A stretch of 64,000 nucleotides of DNA from Notospermus geniculatus (GCA_002633025.1 NMRB01001168.1:137149-201148); one strand, 5' to 3'; shown: positions 39,901 through 42,134, counted from the first letter of the stretch. Notes: a model not told the origin generated them from the sequence alone. Numbers and translations are program-made.

Positions 39901-42134
39901 GAGAATCAGTAGCAACCTCGCCGATTTTTCCCCCCAGGCAGCTGCACTCGCCGGTCGGCATTTTACTCCTCACCGATTCAAAATGGCGGACGTGGAGAAG
40001 ATGCCCATGAAAACAGGTAAAAAGATGATGATTAAAGTGTTCTAATCGGGACGAGACATCGACGAGGCTATTTCTACGATACCAACGATTCGATCGATGT
40101 ATATTTTGTCTTGATATGTGATCTAGCAGTGACGTTTGAACCAAAAAAGTTGCGAAAACGGCACCCGATAGATGCAGAAGGAATGGTGAAGAAATGTACA
40201 TATCGCGTACCGGTAACTTTTTTGGTTCAAACGTCACTGCTAGATCACATATTAAGACAAAGTATACATCAATCGAATCGTTGGTATCGTAGAAATAGCC
40301 TCGTCGATGTCTCGTCTCGATTAGAATACTTTAATCATCATCTTTTTACCTGTTTTCATGGGCATCTTCTCCACGTCCGCCATTTTGAATCGGTGAGGAG
40401 TAAAATGCCGACCGGCGAGTGCAGCTGCCTGGGGGGAAAAATCGGCGAGGTTGCTACTGATTCTCCACGGTGATACTGATACCGGTACCATACATAGTTG
40501 CCAATGCGAACAAAACCAAAACCAATTCCGATTTGGTTCAATAGCATTCCGATTTGGTCCGATCATGGAGGTAATAGGGAGGTTTCGCATGTCTGACGAA
40601 AAACGAAGTACGAAATACGAAATTGAACTTCATTTCCAGAAGGTAATGTATCTCAGGAGATGGTTGGTACCGCAAATATCGCCTGCTGCAAGAGTGTCTT
40701 TTAGCGTCTGACGTTAGACTGATAGAGTAACGGTGTATATTAAACTTTGAAATTTATCTTTCGTTTCCACTTCGTAGATACGAAGTGGAAATTTAAAAAT
40801 TCAAGATGCACCATAACCCTTTCGGTCTTAATACGCACTGTAAAAACCATTTTGTCCACTACCTGGACACGTGGGTTTGAGATGAGAATGGGTCCATGGT
40901 ACCCAGAATATTTGTTCTTCGAGCCTGAAACGAGGAGGTCCTTAGGTTCCAGTAACTCATAATGACCAGTTTCACAGGTCACTTTGGCCCATCTACTATT
41001 GCTGCTCATGGGTGCCAACACCCCACGGTAGCATTCATAGATGGGCCAAAGTGACCTATGAAACTCTCATTATGGGTTACTGGAACCTATAGACCTGTCC
41101 GTTTCAGGCTCGAAGAACAAATATTCTGGGCACCATGGACCCATTCTCCATTGAACACGTTTCAAAACCCATGTGTCCAGGTAGTGGACAAAATCATGGG
41201 TCTCTCGAGCCCATTCGTTTTTACAGTGCGTGACATGCTAAAAACGCGCTGGCAGCAGGGACATTTGTGGTAACAACCATCTCCAGAAATACATTAGGTC
41301 CTGGAAATGAACTTGAATTTCGTATTTCGTACTTCGTTTTTCGTCAGATTTGCGAAACCTCCCTAATATTTATATTACTTCCGTGATCCGATTCGGTGCT
41401 CTCACAATCTATTTAGCTGCTGGGAGGCGCTATGAGCGACTACACCGTTTTATGGCGTTTCACGTTTGACCCCTAAGTTTGGCAGTGTTGAGAATGTCAT
41501 AATCACTTGGATGACAAAGATGCGAGTAAAAATGATGCGACTAAAATAGAAAATTTCGATATAAAAATTTTAGCCCACGTAAAACTCATCAGACTTTATA
41601 ACAACATGTTGTGCCTCAAACTCGTCCCCAGTGGGTTTACGTCCCGACAACACCACTGGAAAGGGCTGACGACTTCAGGAATACTGCGCATGCGCGGTAT
41701 ACTAATTTTGAGGCGAATCACACCGAACTGGCACCCGCGGTTTGATGTTCCCAACTAAACTATTCGTTTGAAATTGCTCTAATACTCAAACAACTTCGTG
41801 TTTTGGGTGTATTATATGGTTCTTTAGGCATTATATGATATTTTTCAGTCATCGAAGAACGAAATATTGTGTGAAACAAACATTTTGGCACGCTGCCAGC
41901 GGTTGTCCAGAAATTTTGGACAAGTCGCAGCCCTTTCCAGAGATATCCTCGGATGAGGTAGATCTGGGAACGAGATTGGTTGTGCCTTACCTGGAGAAGT
42001 AAAAGAACAATTTCTGAATGGTCAAGTGATGCGGCCACATGCAGTGGGGTCCACAGGTCGTCATCAGTAGTGTTCACATCAGCTTTATATGTCAGGAGTA
42101 AGTCAGCTATGGAAACATTGTCATCCGCACAACA
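6902..42134 (-). CDS. Myosin XVI-like gene: ankyrin repeats plus myosin motor (gene span, partial)
   Basis: Gene-level entry; exons are listed separately. About 980 residues can be read from 20 or 21 exons on the minus strand. Order: about four ankyrin repeats, an acidic linker, then a myosin head with P-loop GESGAGKT, switch [11 protein letters not shown], switch II DIFGFE, actin-interface HFIRCIKAN and a converter-like segment. An ankyrin array directly N-terminal to a myosin motor is the known architecture of class XVI myosins, which are actin-binding ATPases in the cytoplasm and nucleus. Donor/acceptor pairs and codon phases agree at all but one tested junction. Missing are the 5' exons above 42.1 kb, a motor exon just before the TYVGDILL exon, and any IQ motif or tail below 6.9 kb. 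A one-base frame conflict lies in the P-loop exon (see there). The introns hold most of the transposons in this window and one antisense nested gene. The receptor genes above 46.9 kb are on the same strand, so if the 5' exons lie beyond the window the receptors sit in an intron. Confidence 0.85.
7207..7342. repeat. MITE with CTAAGGGCGTATGCACG ends, nested
   Basis: 136 bp inside the mariner-like element. The interior CTTTAGCCTAAAGTATAGCT is self-complementary. A related copy, partly decayed, is at about 32222-32343 (GCATACGGCCCTAA). Confidence 0.65.
7407..7676. repeat. MITE with TTTTACCTTGGTAAGTGGG ends, nested
   Basis: 270 bp inside the mariner-like element. The inverted ends extend through GGGTTATATAATCC, about 30 bp. 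Confidence 0.7.
7915..8410. repeat. TA-target MITE (CTGTAAAGCA ends), interrupted by another MITE
   Basis: The termini are CTGTAAAGCAAG and TGCTTTACAG with TA flanks. The uninterrupted sister copy is at 5984-6185. At 7974-8239 a second MITE is inserted at a TA, which is duplicated: the sister reads ACATATTCG, here ACATA...TATTCG. This proves the boundaries of the inner element. Confidence 0.85.
7974..8239. repeat. TA-target MITE, CAGTACAGGTCACAATTGAC family, copy 2 (nested)
   Basis: 266 bp, inserted into the CTGTAAAGCA element. The sequence closely matches 413-689, including the CGCGTAACTC-rich interior. Confidence 0.85.
8545..8765 (+). repeat. tRNA-derived SINE
   Basis: A box-like GAGTGGTTATCACG is followed about 35 bp later by a B box-like GATTCGAATC, the spacing of a tRNA-type RNA polymerase III promoter. 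The unrelated body follows: CTTTTCAAGGGCAAGTGAAAG. No clear poly-A tail. Confidence 0.55.
8968..9173 (-). CDS. Myosin XVI-like exon: actin interface and SH helices
   Basis: This 206-nt exon has acceptor TCTTCAG|AACTCC and donor GAAAG|GTGAGA, leaving two bases. It reads [20 protein letters not shown], then [20 protein letters not shown], then [20 protein letters not shown] and LTFGNFFER. HFIRCIKaN, QLkYtGv.E.vkIRq.GYP.R are conserved across myosins. The usual KPN is KAN here. Confidence 0.94.
9210..9592. repeat. Element with GCGACTATAAGGCGCACC-type ends
   Basis: The left end TTTTCGGGCTATAAGGTGCA pairs with the right end GGTGCGCC...TATAGTCGCGAAAATA. Variants of GGTGCGCCTTATAG recur inside. A non-autonomous DNA transposon, family not fixed. 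Confidence 0.6.
9598..9893 (+). repeat. Interspersed repeat TTTAACTGCGAACGATGA, copy 1
   Basis: Shares long stretches (GAGGGATACACTTCATGTG, GTTGCCACCAGATGTC, CAGCACAATTAGTGTTCC) with copies at 30553-30870 (inverted) and 33996-34270. All three lie in myosin introns. Confidence 0.65.
9897..10164. repeat. TA-target MITE, CAGTACGTTGCACAATTGAC family, copy 1
   Basis: 268 bp with TA flanks. The interior is rich in CGTCACG and CCTTCCGCGCC and differs from the 413-689 family, yet the outer 25 bp are related (CAGTAC..., CACAATTGAC.TCCCT). It lies in a myosin intron between 9173 and 10262. Confidence 0.8.
10262..10330 (-). CDS. Myosin XVI-like exon: end of loop 2
   Basis: This 69-nt exon (23 codons) is phase 0 at both ends, with acceptor TATTCCAG|AAACAA and donor TTCAGG|GTAAGT. 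It reads [20 protein letters not shown] then HFR. SVAFHFR joins [20 protein letters not shown] in the next exon, matching the conserved 'tV...f..sL..Lm..l....[10 protein letters not shown]'. Confidence 0.88.
10459..10658 (-). CDS. Myosin XVI-like exon: lysine-rich loop 2
   Basis: This 200-nt exon has acceptor CTTCCAG|CGAGCT and donor AAAAAG|GTTTGT. It reads [20 protein letters not shown], then [20 protein letters not shown] and [23 protein letters not shown].lvrelF is the standard text before loop 2. The insertion that follows is long and strongly basic, as expected for the loop that contacts actin. The phase fits both neighbours. Confidence 0.88.
10785..10925. repeat. Interspersed repeat AGCCAGTGATAACACCGTGG, copy 1
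   Basis: CTGTCCAACC, AGCCATTGGTAACACC and GACTGATACTATGTCGAAAC also occur at 37636-37745 and 45082-45230. Confidence 0.5.
11165..12035 (+). repeat. Tandem array, about 145-bp monomers, rich in AGGTCA
   Basis: At least five diverged monomers; the AAAGGTCACAGGGTCAAGG block recurs at about 11331, 11464, 11609, 11754 and 11899 (spacings 133, 145, 145, 145). Each carries three or four AGGTCA-type words. The other half reads CACACCTTCCCTGAAAATAC. Several overlapping plus-strand ORFs are an effect of the periodicity, not genes. It lies in a myosin intron. Confidence 0.85.
12118..12270 (-). CDS. Myosin XVI-like exon: [17 protein letters not shown]
   Basis: This 153-nt exon has acceptor ATTTCAG|GTGGAA and donor ATGAGAA|GTAAGT, leaving one base. 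It reads [20 protein letters not shown] then [20 protein letters not shown] and [15 protein letters not shown].v.Y.v.g.leKNrD.l is a hallmark of the lower 50-kDa domain. The intron on its 3' side (minus sense) holds the 145-bp satellite array. Confidence 0.92.
12803..12896 (-). CDS. Myosin XVI-like exon: GLLAILDEE segment
   Basis: This 94-nt exon has acceptor CTTGCAG|AAGCAC and donor ACAGATGA|GTGAGT. It reads [20 protein letters not shown] then [12 protein letters not shown].LailDEE.rfpkatd.tl..kL is conserved in myosin heads. It leaves one base that completes Ser with the next exon. Confidence 0.92.
12947..13186. repeat. Harbinger-like MITE, GGCCCCTATTACATAG ends, TAA target
   Basis: 240 bp with TAA at 12944-12946 and 13187-13189. 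The ends GGCCCCTATTACATAG and CTATGTAATAGGGGCC are perfect inverts. Three-base TAA/TTA duplication with GG..CC ends fits PIF/Harbinger. Confidence 0.8.
13845..13989. repeat. MITE with CAGGGACCTTATTCAC ends, next to a splice donor
   Basis: 145 bp. The interior has TTTAAGGGTACGCAAATCC and its partial inverse. The right end lies 7 bp from the myosin relay exon, at intron +8. Confidence 0.8.
13997..14152 (-). CDS. Myosin XVI-like exon: relay helix
   Basis: This 156-nt exon (52 codons) is phase 0 at both ends, with acceptor TTTCCAG|CTGTGT and donor CTCGAG|GTATGT. It reads [20 protein letters not shown], then [20 protein letters not shown] and [34 protein letters not shown] is the textbook relay helix. 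A 145-bp MITE with CAGGGACCTTATTCAC termini starts at intron position +8. Confidence 0.93.
14205..14340. repeat. Short hairpin MITE (GGGTGTTTAAGACTTAGAGG)
   Basis: Arms AAAAAGGGTG...GAGGCGTGTAACTTC and GAAGTTACAAGCCTC...CGCCCTTTTTG pair. About 135 bp. Confidence 0.6.
14806..14878 (-). CDS. Myosin XVI-like exon: switch II
   Basis: This 73-nt exon has acceptor TTTTCAG|TGGCCC and donor GAGCAG|GTAAGA. It reads [20 protein letters not shown] then NSFEQ. DIFGFE is switch II and NSFEQ starts the relay helix. It enters on two bases and leaves in phase 0. A 523-bp hAT-like element with an 8-bp target duplication sits about 50 bp upstream of the acceptor. Confidence 0.93.
14935..15457. mobile_element. 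hAT-like non-autonomous element with an 8-bp target duplication
   Basis: 523 bp. Arms of about 130 bp start TAGACTCGGGACCCAGTCGT and end with its complement. GAGGACAA occurs exactly at both flanks (14927-14934, 15458-15465). An 8-bp duplication with TAG/CTA ends is the hAT pattern. No transposase. Confidence 0.85.
15556..15785. repeat. MITE with GCCCRTGTCACACTGTCCCG ends, copy 1
   Basis: About 230 bp. The ends ATGCCCATGTCACACTGTCC and GGACAGTGCGACACGGGCAT are inverted. The interior carries a snap-back fragment (ATCCCAACCGGGGTC). The sister is at 39030-39257. Confidence 0.75.
16100..16425 (-). CDS. Myosin XVI-like exon: upper 50-kDa segment
   Basis: This 326-nt exon has acceptor CATTGCAG|GATGTC and donor GACTG|GTGAGT, leaving two bases. 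It reads [20 protein letters not shown], then [20 protein letters not shown], then [20 protein letters not shown]. Each block matches the standard head order (ilsaiLhLGdi.F; a.lL.v...L; aka.Yg.lF.WlV..iN). A 377-bp MITE with CTCCCTACGCAG termini lies about 40 bp upstream of the acceptor. Confidence 0.92.
16465..16841. repeat. MITE with AAACTCCCTACGCAGTTGTG ends, copy 1
   Basis: About 377 bp, probably TA-flanked. The interior contains GCGCCCCCTTCGGTTTACCC and, in the middle, CACTTTTTCATTGGCCGA. It lies about 40 bp from a myosin acceptor. Confidence 0.8.
17029..17190. repeat. Snap-back repeat, second full hairpin
   Basis: GTCGTCTCCGAATTTCGCAC...AGAAGTGAAG...CACTTCTGAG...AAATTCGCAAACGAC. Diverged relative of 5637-5838. 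Confidence 0.6.
17296..17434. repeat. MITE with AAGGCCCGTTTCCACATG ends, overlapping a splice donor region
   Basis: 139 bp. The ends AAAGCCCGTTTCCACATGCG and CATGTGGAAACGGGCCTT are inverted. It touches intron position +4 of the myosin exon 17438-17552. Confidence 0.75.
17438..17552 (-). CDS. Myosin XVI-like exon, donor abutted by a MITE
   Basis: This 115-nt exon has acceptor ACTTGTAG|GTACTT and donor AATGAG|GTGAAG. It reads [20 protein letters not shown] then [18 protein letters not shown]. The [10 protein letters not shown] motif matches the usual 'al..lGf...e' segment of myosin heads. It enters completing Arg and leaves in phase 0. The inverted repeat of a MITE (17296-17434) begins at intron position +4, so only GTG of the donor lies outside it. 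Confidence 0.85.
18324..18471 (-). CDS. Myosin XVI-like exon: [10 protein letters not shown] segment
   Basis: This 148-nt exon has acceptor CATTGCAG|CAAAAA and donor CACAG|GTATGC. It takes one base from the switch I exon to make Ala. It reads [20 protein letters not shown] then [20 protein letters not shown], a classic myosin stretch ([17 protein letters not shown]). It leaves two bases that join the next exon to give Arg. The phase agreement across an 11.4-kb intron supports this as the true next exon. Confidence 0.93.
18550..19860. other. Myosin intron, no feature recognised
   Basis: Holds a single N at 19027 and repeats of AGGTCACA...GGCATCAGGCG. No coding exon on either strand looks real. 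Confidence 0.4.
19867..20286. repeat. GGGGCGGATCTAGGATTTG-type element
   Basis: The left end AGGGGCGGATCTAGG pairs with the right end CTTATCCGCCCCTG; the interior reads GGGCGGGTGTCC...GGACACCC. The same broad family as 45582-45862. It has CGGGGGTCTGGGGGACCTCC near the middle. Confidence 0.65.
20650..20995. repeat. GGGTTTCTGCCAGAAAAAATA-type element with a 54-bp tandem copy
   Basis: A GGGGG-rich block (GGGGGTCTGGGGGGCC) is followed by a tandem duplication of CATTTCAGAGCTTAAAACTT (20777 and 20818). The right edge GGCGGAATCCCTG mirrors CAGGGTTTCTGCC. Confidence 0.55.
21037..21457. repeat. Harbinger-like palindromic MITE, GGCCCGTATTCAATAAGGG, copy 1
   Basis: 421 bp, TTA at 21034-21036 and 21458-21460. 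Long arms run through CAGCGTACAAATTCTGCATT. Confidence 0.8.
22155..22400. repeat. Two tandem copies of a roughly 147-bp unit
   Basis: GATAATTTGAAATATTTCTG...GAGGATGCCCATTTCG...ATGACCTTGATGA recurs as GATAACTTGAAATATCTCTG...GAGGATGCCCATTTCG. Confidence 0.6.
22508..23161. repeat. MITE with AAACTCCCTACGCAGTTGTG ends, copy 2, interrupted
   Basis: Sister of 16465-16841, split at 22574-22821 by a TTAA-target element. Confidence 0.8.
22574..22821. repeat. TTAA-target MITE (AGATAATRTATCACG ends), nested copy
   Basis: 248 bp between TTAA at 22570-22573 and 22822-22825. It contains GGGCCACGAAAATCAC. The same 248-bp element, inverted, is at 63270-63517 upstream of GPCR 3. Confidence 0.85.
23425..23755. 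repeat. Element with CCTAGGTCACATATCTACCC end
   Basis: Related, as an inverse, to 24955-25175 (GATTTTCCCCACCCGGCGGC against its complement). GC-rich interior; no gene seen. Confidence 0.5.
23817..24956. repeat. Large MITE with GAGGAACTGACC ends, hosting a nested MITE
   Basis: The ends AGAGGAACTGACCCCTT and GTGGTCAGTTCCCCTCC are inverted. The inner arms GAATTCAAATTTCCCGCTCA and its complement lie near 23952 and 24800. Copy 2 of the Harbinger-like MITE sits in the middle. Confidence 0.65.
24112..24531. repeat. Harbinger-like palindromic MITE, copy 2 (opposite orientation)
   Basis: 420 bp, very similar to 21037-21457 when inverted. The right flank is TAA; the left flank is not a clean match. 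It is nested in the element at 23817-24956. Confidence 0.8.
24957..25175. repeat. Element with TAGGTCACATATCC / TTTGTGACCTAGG ends
   Basis: The inverted ends lie close upstream of the PAN exon. The interior CGTACGGCGAGTAAAAAC is unlike its neighbours. Confidence 0.5.
25226..25497 (+). CDS. PAN/apple-domain exon of a nested plus-strand gene
   Basis: The exon lies between acceptor GACTACAG and donor AAAATG|GTAGGT. It enters with two bases, then 90 codons, ending in phase 0. It reads [19 protein letters not shown], then [20 protein letters not shown] and [20 protein letters not shown]. The C-x3-C-x4-C pattern, hydrophobic core and later C-x-L fit a PAN/apple domain, a disulfide-bonded extracellular ligand-binding module. 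I see no signal-peptide exon upstream; 23.4-25.2 kb is transposon. It lies antisense in the 11.4-kb myosin intron. The next plus-strand coding exons, at 26.4 and 28.1 kb, both accept phase 0. Confidence 0.7.
25974..26405. repeat. GCGACAATTTGCGAT-rich element between PAN exon and domain A
   Basis: Repeats of TTGCGAYAAT and TCGCARAATTGTCG through about 430 bp. The left end CTCACACGTGCGACAATT resembles other 'TCACACG' MITE ends. It lies in the presumed intron. Confidence 0.55.
26432..27532 (+). CDS. Large single-exon domain A after the PAN exon (unrecognised family)
   Basis: This 365-codon open frame begins right after an acceptor-like CACAATCCAG in phase 0 and ends at a TGA. I do not recognise the family. 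It opens [14 protein letters not shown], matching [13 protein letters not shown] in the second copy at 28.1 kb. Later parallels include [16 protein letters not shown] against [14 protein letters not shown]. Such 'vyD..sGk..g.i.l' strings recur in beta-propeller-like repeats, so a secreted or membrane-anchored beta-rich domain is a guess. It has several N-glycosylation sequons and a tandem repeat SQNATAKT in the middle. The in-frame ATG could start translation, but the acceptor and phase favour splicing from the PAN exon. Long uninterrupted coding in repeat-rich DNA argues for selection. Confidence 0.6.
27565..27795. repeat. Cluster of short dyads based on AGAAACTAAGTTTTTGG
   Basis: About nine variants of CAGAAACTAAGTTTTTG or CAAAAACTAAGTTTCTGG within 230 bp, each itself a small palindrome around ACTWAGT, with irregular spacers. 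It lies between domains A and B. Confidence 0.75.
28145..29110 (+). CDS. Large single-exon domain B, diverged paralogue of domain A
   Basis: About 321 codons run from acceptor TTTGTATTGTAG|GAATTT (phase 0) to a TGA at 29108-29110. The frame begins [18 protein letters not shown] and has no ATG at its start, so it must be an internal or last exon. Mid-sequence blocks [18 protein letters not shown] and [18 protein letters not shown] align with domain A, but overall identity is low. It contains paired Cys and a C-terminal [18 protein letters not shown]. With the PAN exon it would make PAN-B, alternative to PAN-A. It could also be the last exon of a second tandem gene whose PAN exon was lost. Function unknown. 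Confidence 0.6.
   Translation, partial: EFNQIQYRLKIRVPFIPPLCLSGLILWFFDPITGYVGAVQKSETAPVFDVSVYHLDNRKFSISNRYTVLIIREMSACASHGKYFVQKVKTGGGSVVNRLYDVRNGTFRGNLVIPNRNVCSKSTSYDMSFWFDATFVIWCVVDTVIKVTVYHIIKLAESVLLEKVTSLDVDGIRVCHDSIAGAAAIDSLCLVTYSPRRGYRPVTYQIQHLDWLLKTTALEFRYIHWMDACIPCIISFPGPKAFCFRENLQPLHGLVEVLPGTKSFDEIPALFPHILETNHIFFQFSAQDGAAFRFVQWKSTKGTFFKSVEIFQGIPKCGRPK
29508..29625. repeat. Two tandem copies of GCGCCATGACACTTTACYC unit
   Basis: GCCATGACACTTTACCCGAG...ACACTGTTCGTTCACTTT and GCCATGACACTTTACTCTAA...ACACCGTTCGTTTACTT, about 60 bp each. Confidence 0.6.
29894..30008 (-). CDS. Myosin XVI-like exon: switch I
   Basis: This 115-nt exon has acceptor TTTCCAG|ATGAAT and donor CAGGGAG|GTATGT, leaving one base. 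It reads [20 protein letters not shown] then [30 protein letters not shown] and [10 protein letters not shown] (switch I) are intact, so the nucleotide-sensing loop keeps its key residues. The intron that follows is 11.4 kb and contains the plus-strand PAN-domain locus. Confidence 0.93.
30266..30544. repeat. TTAA-target MITE, AGGACCACTGTATTGC ends, with a nested element
   Basis: 279 bp between TTAA at 30262-30265 and 30545-30548. Inside, 30372-30453 has AGTCTCGGTCACCCAGCC and its partial inverse GGCTGGCTGCGCGAGACT, also seen as GCGCGAGACT near 45985. Confidence 0.75.
30553..30870 (-). repeat. Interspersed repeat TTTAACTGCGAACGATGA, copy 2 (inverted)
   Basis: Inverse of the 9.6-kb copy. It lies just downstream, in the minus sense, of the P-loop exon donor. 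Confidence 0.65.
30891..31117 (-). CDS. Myosin XVI-like exon: P-loop, with an apparent one-base frameshift
   Basis: This 227-nt exon has acceptor ATTTCAG|TTGTCAG and donor CAGCGG|GTATGA. The first part, in phase with the previous exon, reads [12 protein letters not shown], which is myosin-like. The rest reads [19 protein letters not shown], then [20 protein letters not shown] and NGKIQR in the +1 frame. GESGAGKT is the ATP-binding P-loop. The two frames meet at an A-run (minus strand; plus 31081-31084). One more A there would join them; as given, the first frame hits a stop shortly after. This may be a sequencing error, an allele, or real damage. The 3' end fits the next exon in phase 0. Confidence 0.88.
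31773..32039. repeat. TA-target MITE, CACTCTAAAAACTAAAGTG ends
   Basis: 267 bp with TA flanks. The inverted arms continue through TTTAAGTGTTGAACC and GAGTCACTCACAGCCC. Confidence 0.8.
32131..32196 (-). CDS. Myosin XVI-like exon: start of motor core ([13 protein letters not shown])
   Basis: This 66-nt exon (22 codons) is phase 0 at both ends, with acceptor CTTGCAG|ACTTAC and donor AAGGCG|GTAAGT. It reads [20 protein letters not shown] then KA. TYVGDIL.A.NPF is one of the most conserved myosin motor signatures. A 267-bp MITE with a TA target duplication ends about 90 bp into the downstream intron. Confidence 0.92.
32590..32960 (+). pseudogene. Non-LTR retrotransposon reverse transcriptase, C-terminal fragment
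   Basis: Across two or three frames one can read [40 protein letters not shown], then YGDRSFSHAA and [14 protein letters not shown]. This is the typical end of LINE-type reverse transcriptases (LHWLPV.aRi.YK; GdRaFs.aaP.lWN; FKr.LKt.LF). Frameshifts break it, so it is a dead 5'-truncated copy. It sits in a myosin intron, antisense to the gene. Confidence 0.65.
33149..33292. repeat. MITE with AAGGGTGGGTATACACTA ends
   Basis: About 144 bp. The right end is TAGTGTGCACCCACCCTT; the interior has GCGATTCGCGTGCGATT. Confidence 0.7.
33305..33478. repeat. Long hairpin, CTTTGGTTACTCTATCT arms
   Basis: About 75-bp arms including ACACAACGTTTCAACCAGTG and its inverse. Confidence 0.7.
33517..33537 (-). 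CDS. Possible 21-nt micro-exon of the myosin gene
   Basis: Seven codons (RSVTLYT) lie between an acceptor-like TTTGCAG and a strong donor ACG|GTAAGT, phase 0 on both sides. Joined to the next exon this would read [16 protein letters not shown], close to the IYTYVGDIL of other myosins. An in-frame stop lies just upstream, so the exon cannot be longer in this frame. Another frame through the same stretch reads NTIY at the donor, also myosin-like, but does not fit the phase of the next exon. The stretch may be a damaged or mis-assembled piece of a longer exon. Low confidence. Confidence 0.3.
33597..33746. repeat. Hairpin with CACGTGTAAATGACATTACC ends
   Basis: Arms with ACCACGTGGTAATG, itself a palindrome; the last part CGCCCATACCACGTGGTAAT is repeated twice. 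Confidence 0.7.
33861..33994. repeat. MITE with AAGGCTTCC ends
   Basis: 134-bp palindromic element. The arms contain GTATACGGTATACGAAAACG and its inverse. Confidence 0.7.
33996..34270 (+). repeat. Interspersed repeat TTTAACTGCGAACGATGA, copy 3
   Basis: Same orientation as the 9.6-kb copy. A MITE with AAGGCTTCC ends (33861-33994) interrupts its left edge, between AATCAACCAT and AAGGTTTAAC. Confidence 0.6.
34576..34735 (-). CDS. Myosin XVI-like exon: acidic linker before the motor
   Basis: This 160-nt exon has acceptor CTGCAG|ACATCC and donor CCGGAG|GTGAGG. It takes two bases from the ankyrin exon and ends in phase 0. It reads [19 protein letters not shown], then an acidic run [18 protein letters not shown] and ends TTLSKPE. 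The phase match on the 5' side supports the call. The acidic, Ser-rich composition fits a flexible linker. The motor's first segment should follow, but no convincing exon for it is seen before 33.5 kb. Confidence 0.65.
34900..35550. repeat. Region rich in TACGAAT / GAATCG words
   Basis: TACGAATTCAAAGAATCGTG, TTACGAATATTCGTGACC, CGATTCGATTCGTAC and AAAGAATCGATTACG suggest a decayed palindromic transposon. Boundaries not resolved; ORFs here have no recognised match. Confidence 0.4.
35556..36012. repeat. MITE with AAAGCCTCGCTTATGTCGCC ends
   Basis: 457 bp. The inner arms include ACTAGTTGCCAACT variants. Ends perfect for about 22 bp. Confidence 0.75.
36091..36222. repeat. MITE with TAGGGAGTTTTCGCAAAG ends
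   Basis: 132 bp. Ends inverted; interior GCCGAAACGCCAACGC and its inverse. Confidence 0.75.
36448..36683 (-). CDS. Myosin XVI-like exon: last ankyrin repeat and post-ankyrin linker
   Basis: This 236-nt exon has acceptor TTTCAG|GACAAG and donor ATTGT|GTGAGT, leaving two bases. It starts [19 protein letters not shown], the second half of an ankyrin repeat. It then runs [21 protein letters not shown], a helical segment, followed by a basic stretch with [16 protein letters not shown] and ends FVQFSSKIV. The RRFS context resembles a basophilic kinase or PP1-docking-like site, but that is speculation. The two trailing bases combine with the next exon to give Val. Confidence 0.85.
36940..37087. repeat. 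Harbinger-like MITE, GGGCCTTATGCACCAAACG ends, TTA target
   Basis: 148 bp with TTA at 36937-36939 and 37088-37090. The arms run about 60 bp. Confidence 0.8.
37232..37357 (-). CDS. Myosin XVI-like exon: complete ankyrin repeat
   Basis: This 126-nt exon (42 codons) is phase 0 at both ends, with acceptor CATATAG|CTTCAT and donor GGCCAG|GTGGGT. It reads [20 protein letters not shown], then [20 protein letters not shown] and GQ. Both helices and the next turn match the ankyrin consensus ([27 protein letters not shown]). A 148-bp MITE with a TTA target duplication lies 145 bp into the downstream intron. Confidence 0.92.
37636..37745. repeat. Interspersed repeat AGCCAGTGATAACACCGTGG, copy 2
   Basis: Shares CTCCCCACCTTGATAAGACT and CTGGACTGATACTATGTCG with the 45-kb copy. 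Confidence 0.5.
38346..38470 (-). CDS. Myosin XVI-like exon: linker and start of an ankyrin repeat
   Basis: This 125-nt exon has acceptor GATTTCAG|GCCTGG and donor ACACTG|GTAGGC. It reads [20 protein letters not shown], then [20 protein letters not shown] and TL. It enters with one base from the previous exon and leaves in phase 0. The charged helix before [13 protein letters not shown], which opens an ankyrin repeat, is a spacer between repeat pairs. A fragment of the snap-back repeat containing CCCCGCTTGTGG (38165-38275) lies just inside the downstream intron. Confidence 0.85.
38960..39340. repeat. MITE with AGCCGCCCATACACG ends, interrupted by another MITE
   Basis: The outer arms CACGTTCAATATTATTGCAC and its inverse pair. 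At about 39030-39257 lies copy 2 of the GCCCGTGTCACACTGTCCCG element. Confidence 0.75.
39030..39257. repeat. MITE with GCCCGTGTCACACTGTCCCG ends, copy 2 (nested)
   Basis: Sister of 15556-15785. Its interior carries the same snap-back fragment (CGACCCCAACCGGG). Confidence 0.75.
39507..39615 (-). CDS. Myosin XVI-like exon: ankyrin repeat continuation
   Basis: This 109-nt exon starts in phase 0 after TTTCAG and ends with one extra base at AAGATTG|GTAGGT. It reads [20 protein letters not shown], then [16 protein letters not shown]. Joined to the previous exon this gives [23 protein letters not shown], a good ankyrin repeat. The trailing G completes a Gly codon with the next exon. The 2.4-kb intron on its 5' side contains the 581-bp fold-back element and a large nested transposon. 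Confidence 0.85.
39893..40473. repeat. 581-bp fold-back with two inverted copies of a first-exon-like sequence
   Basis: Arms of about 258 bp, nearly perfect inverse copies, are separated by about 62 bp (40154-40215). The ends are TCACCGTGGAGAATCAG and its complement, and TAC flanks both sides (39890-39892, 40474-40476), suggesting a 3-bp target duplication. Inside each arm is CAAAATGGCGGACGTGG, an open frame [11 protein letters not shown], and a splice donor ACAG|GTAAAA (39983-40016 plus; 40350-40383 minus). The AAAATGGCGG block resembles a YY1 site overlapping a start codon. Either a transposon that captured a promoter and first exon, or an inverted duplication. No following exon was identified. 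Confidence 0.7.
40575..41365. repeat. TAGGGAGGTTTCGCA element, interrupted by another MITE
   Basis: Ends TAGGGAGGTTTCGCATGTCT...CGAAACCTCCCTA. A second element with ACGCACTGTAAAAA ends (about 40834-41231) splits it; the uninterrupted text is seen in the relative at 53901-54487. A 70-bp fragment of the family is at 38561-38632. Confidence 0.75.
40834..41231. repeat. MITE with ACGCACTGTAAAAA ends (nested)
   Basis: Long arms with TGTCCACTACCTGGACACGT and TTGTTCTTCGAGCCTGAAAC and their inverses, about 170 bp each. Confidence 0.75.
41991..42134 (-). CDS. Myosin XVI-like exon: ankyrin repeat (first exon recognised)
   Basis: This 144-nt exon is phase 0 at both ends. The acceptor is TTCCAG before TGTTGTGCG and the donor CTCCAG|GTAAGG. 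It reads [14 protein letters not shown]..., then [20 protein letters not shown] and ...[13 protein letters not shown] plus WTPLHVAA is the ankyrin signature, spanning the end of one repeat and the start of the next. The text begins mid-repeat, so at least one upstream exon is missing. I found no convincing one between 42.2 and 46.8 kb, where a 0.93-kb duplication and poly-C tracts lie. Confidence 0.85.
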
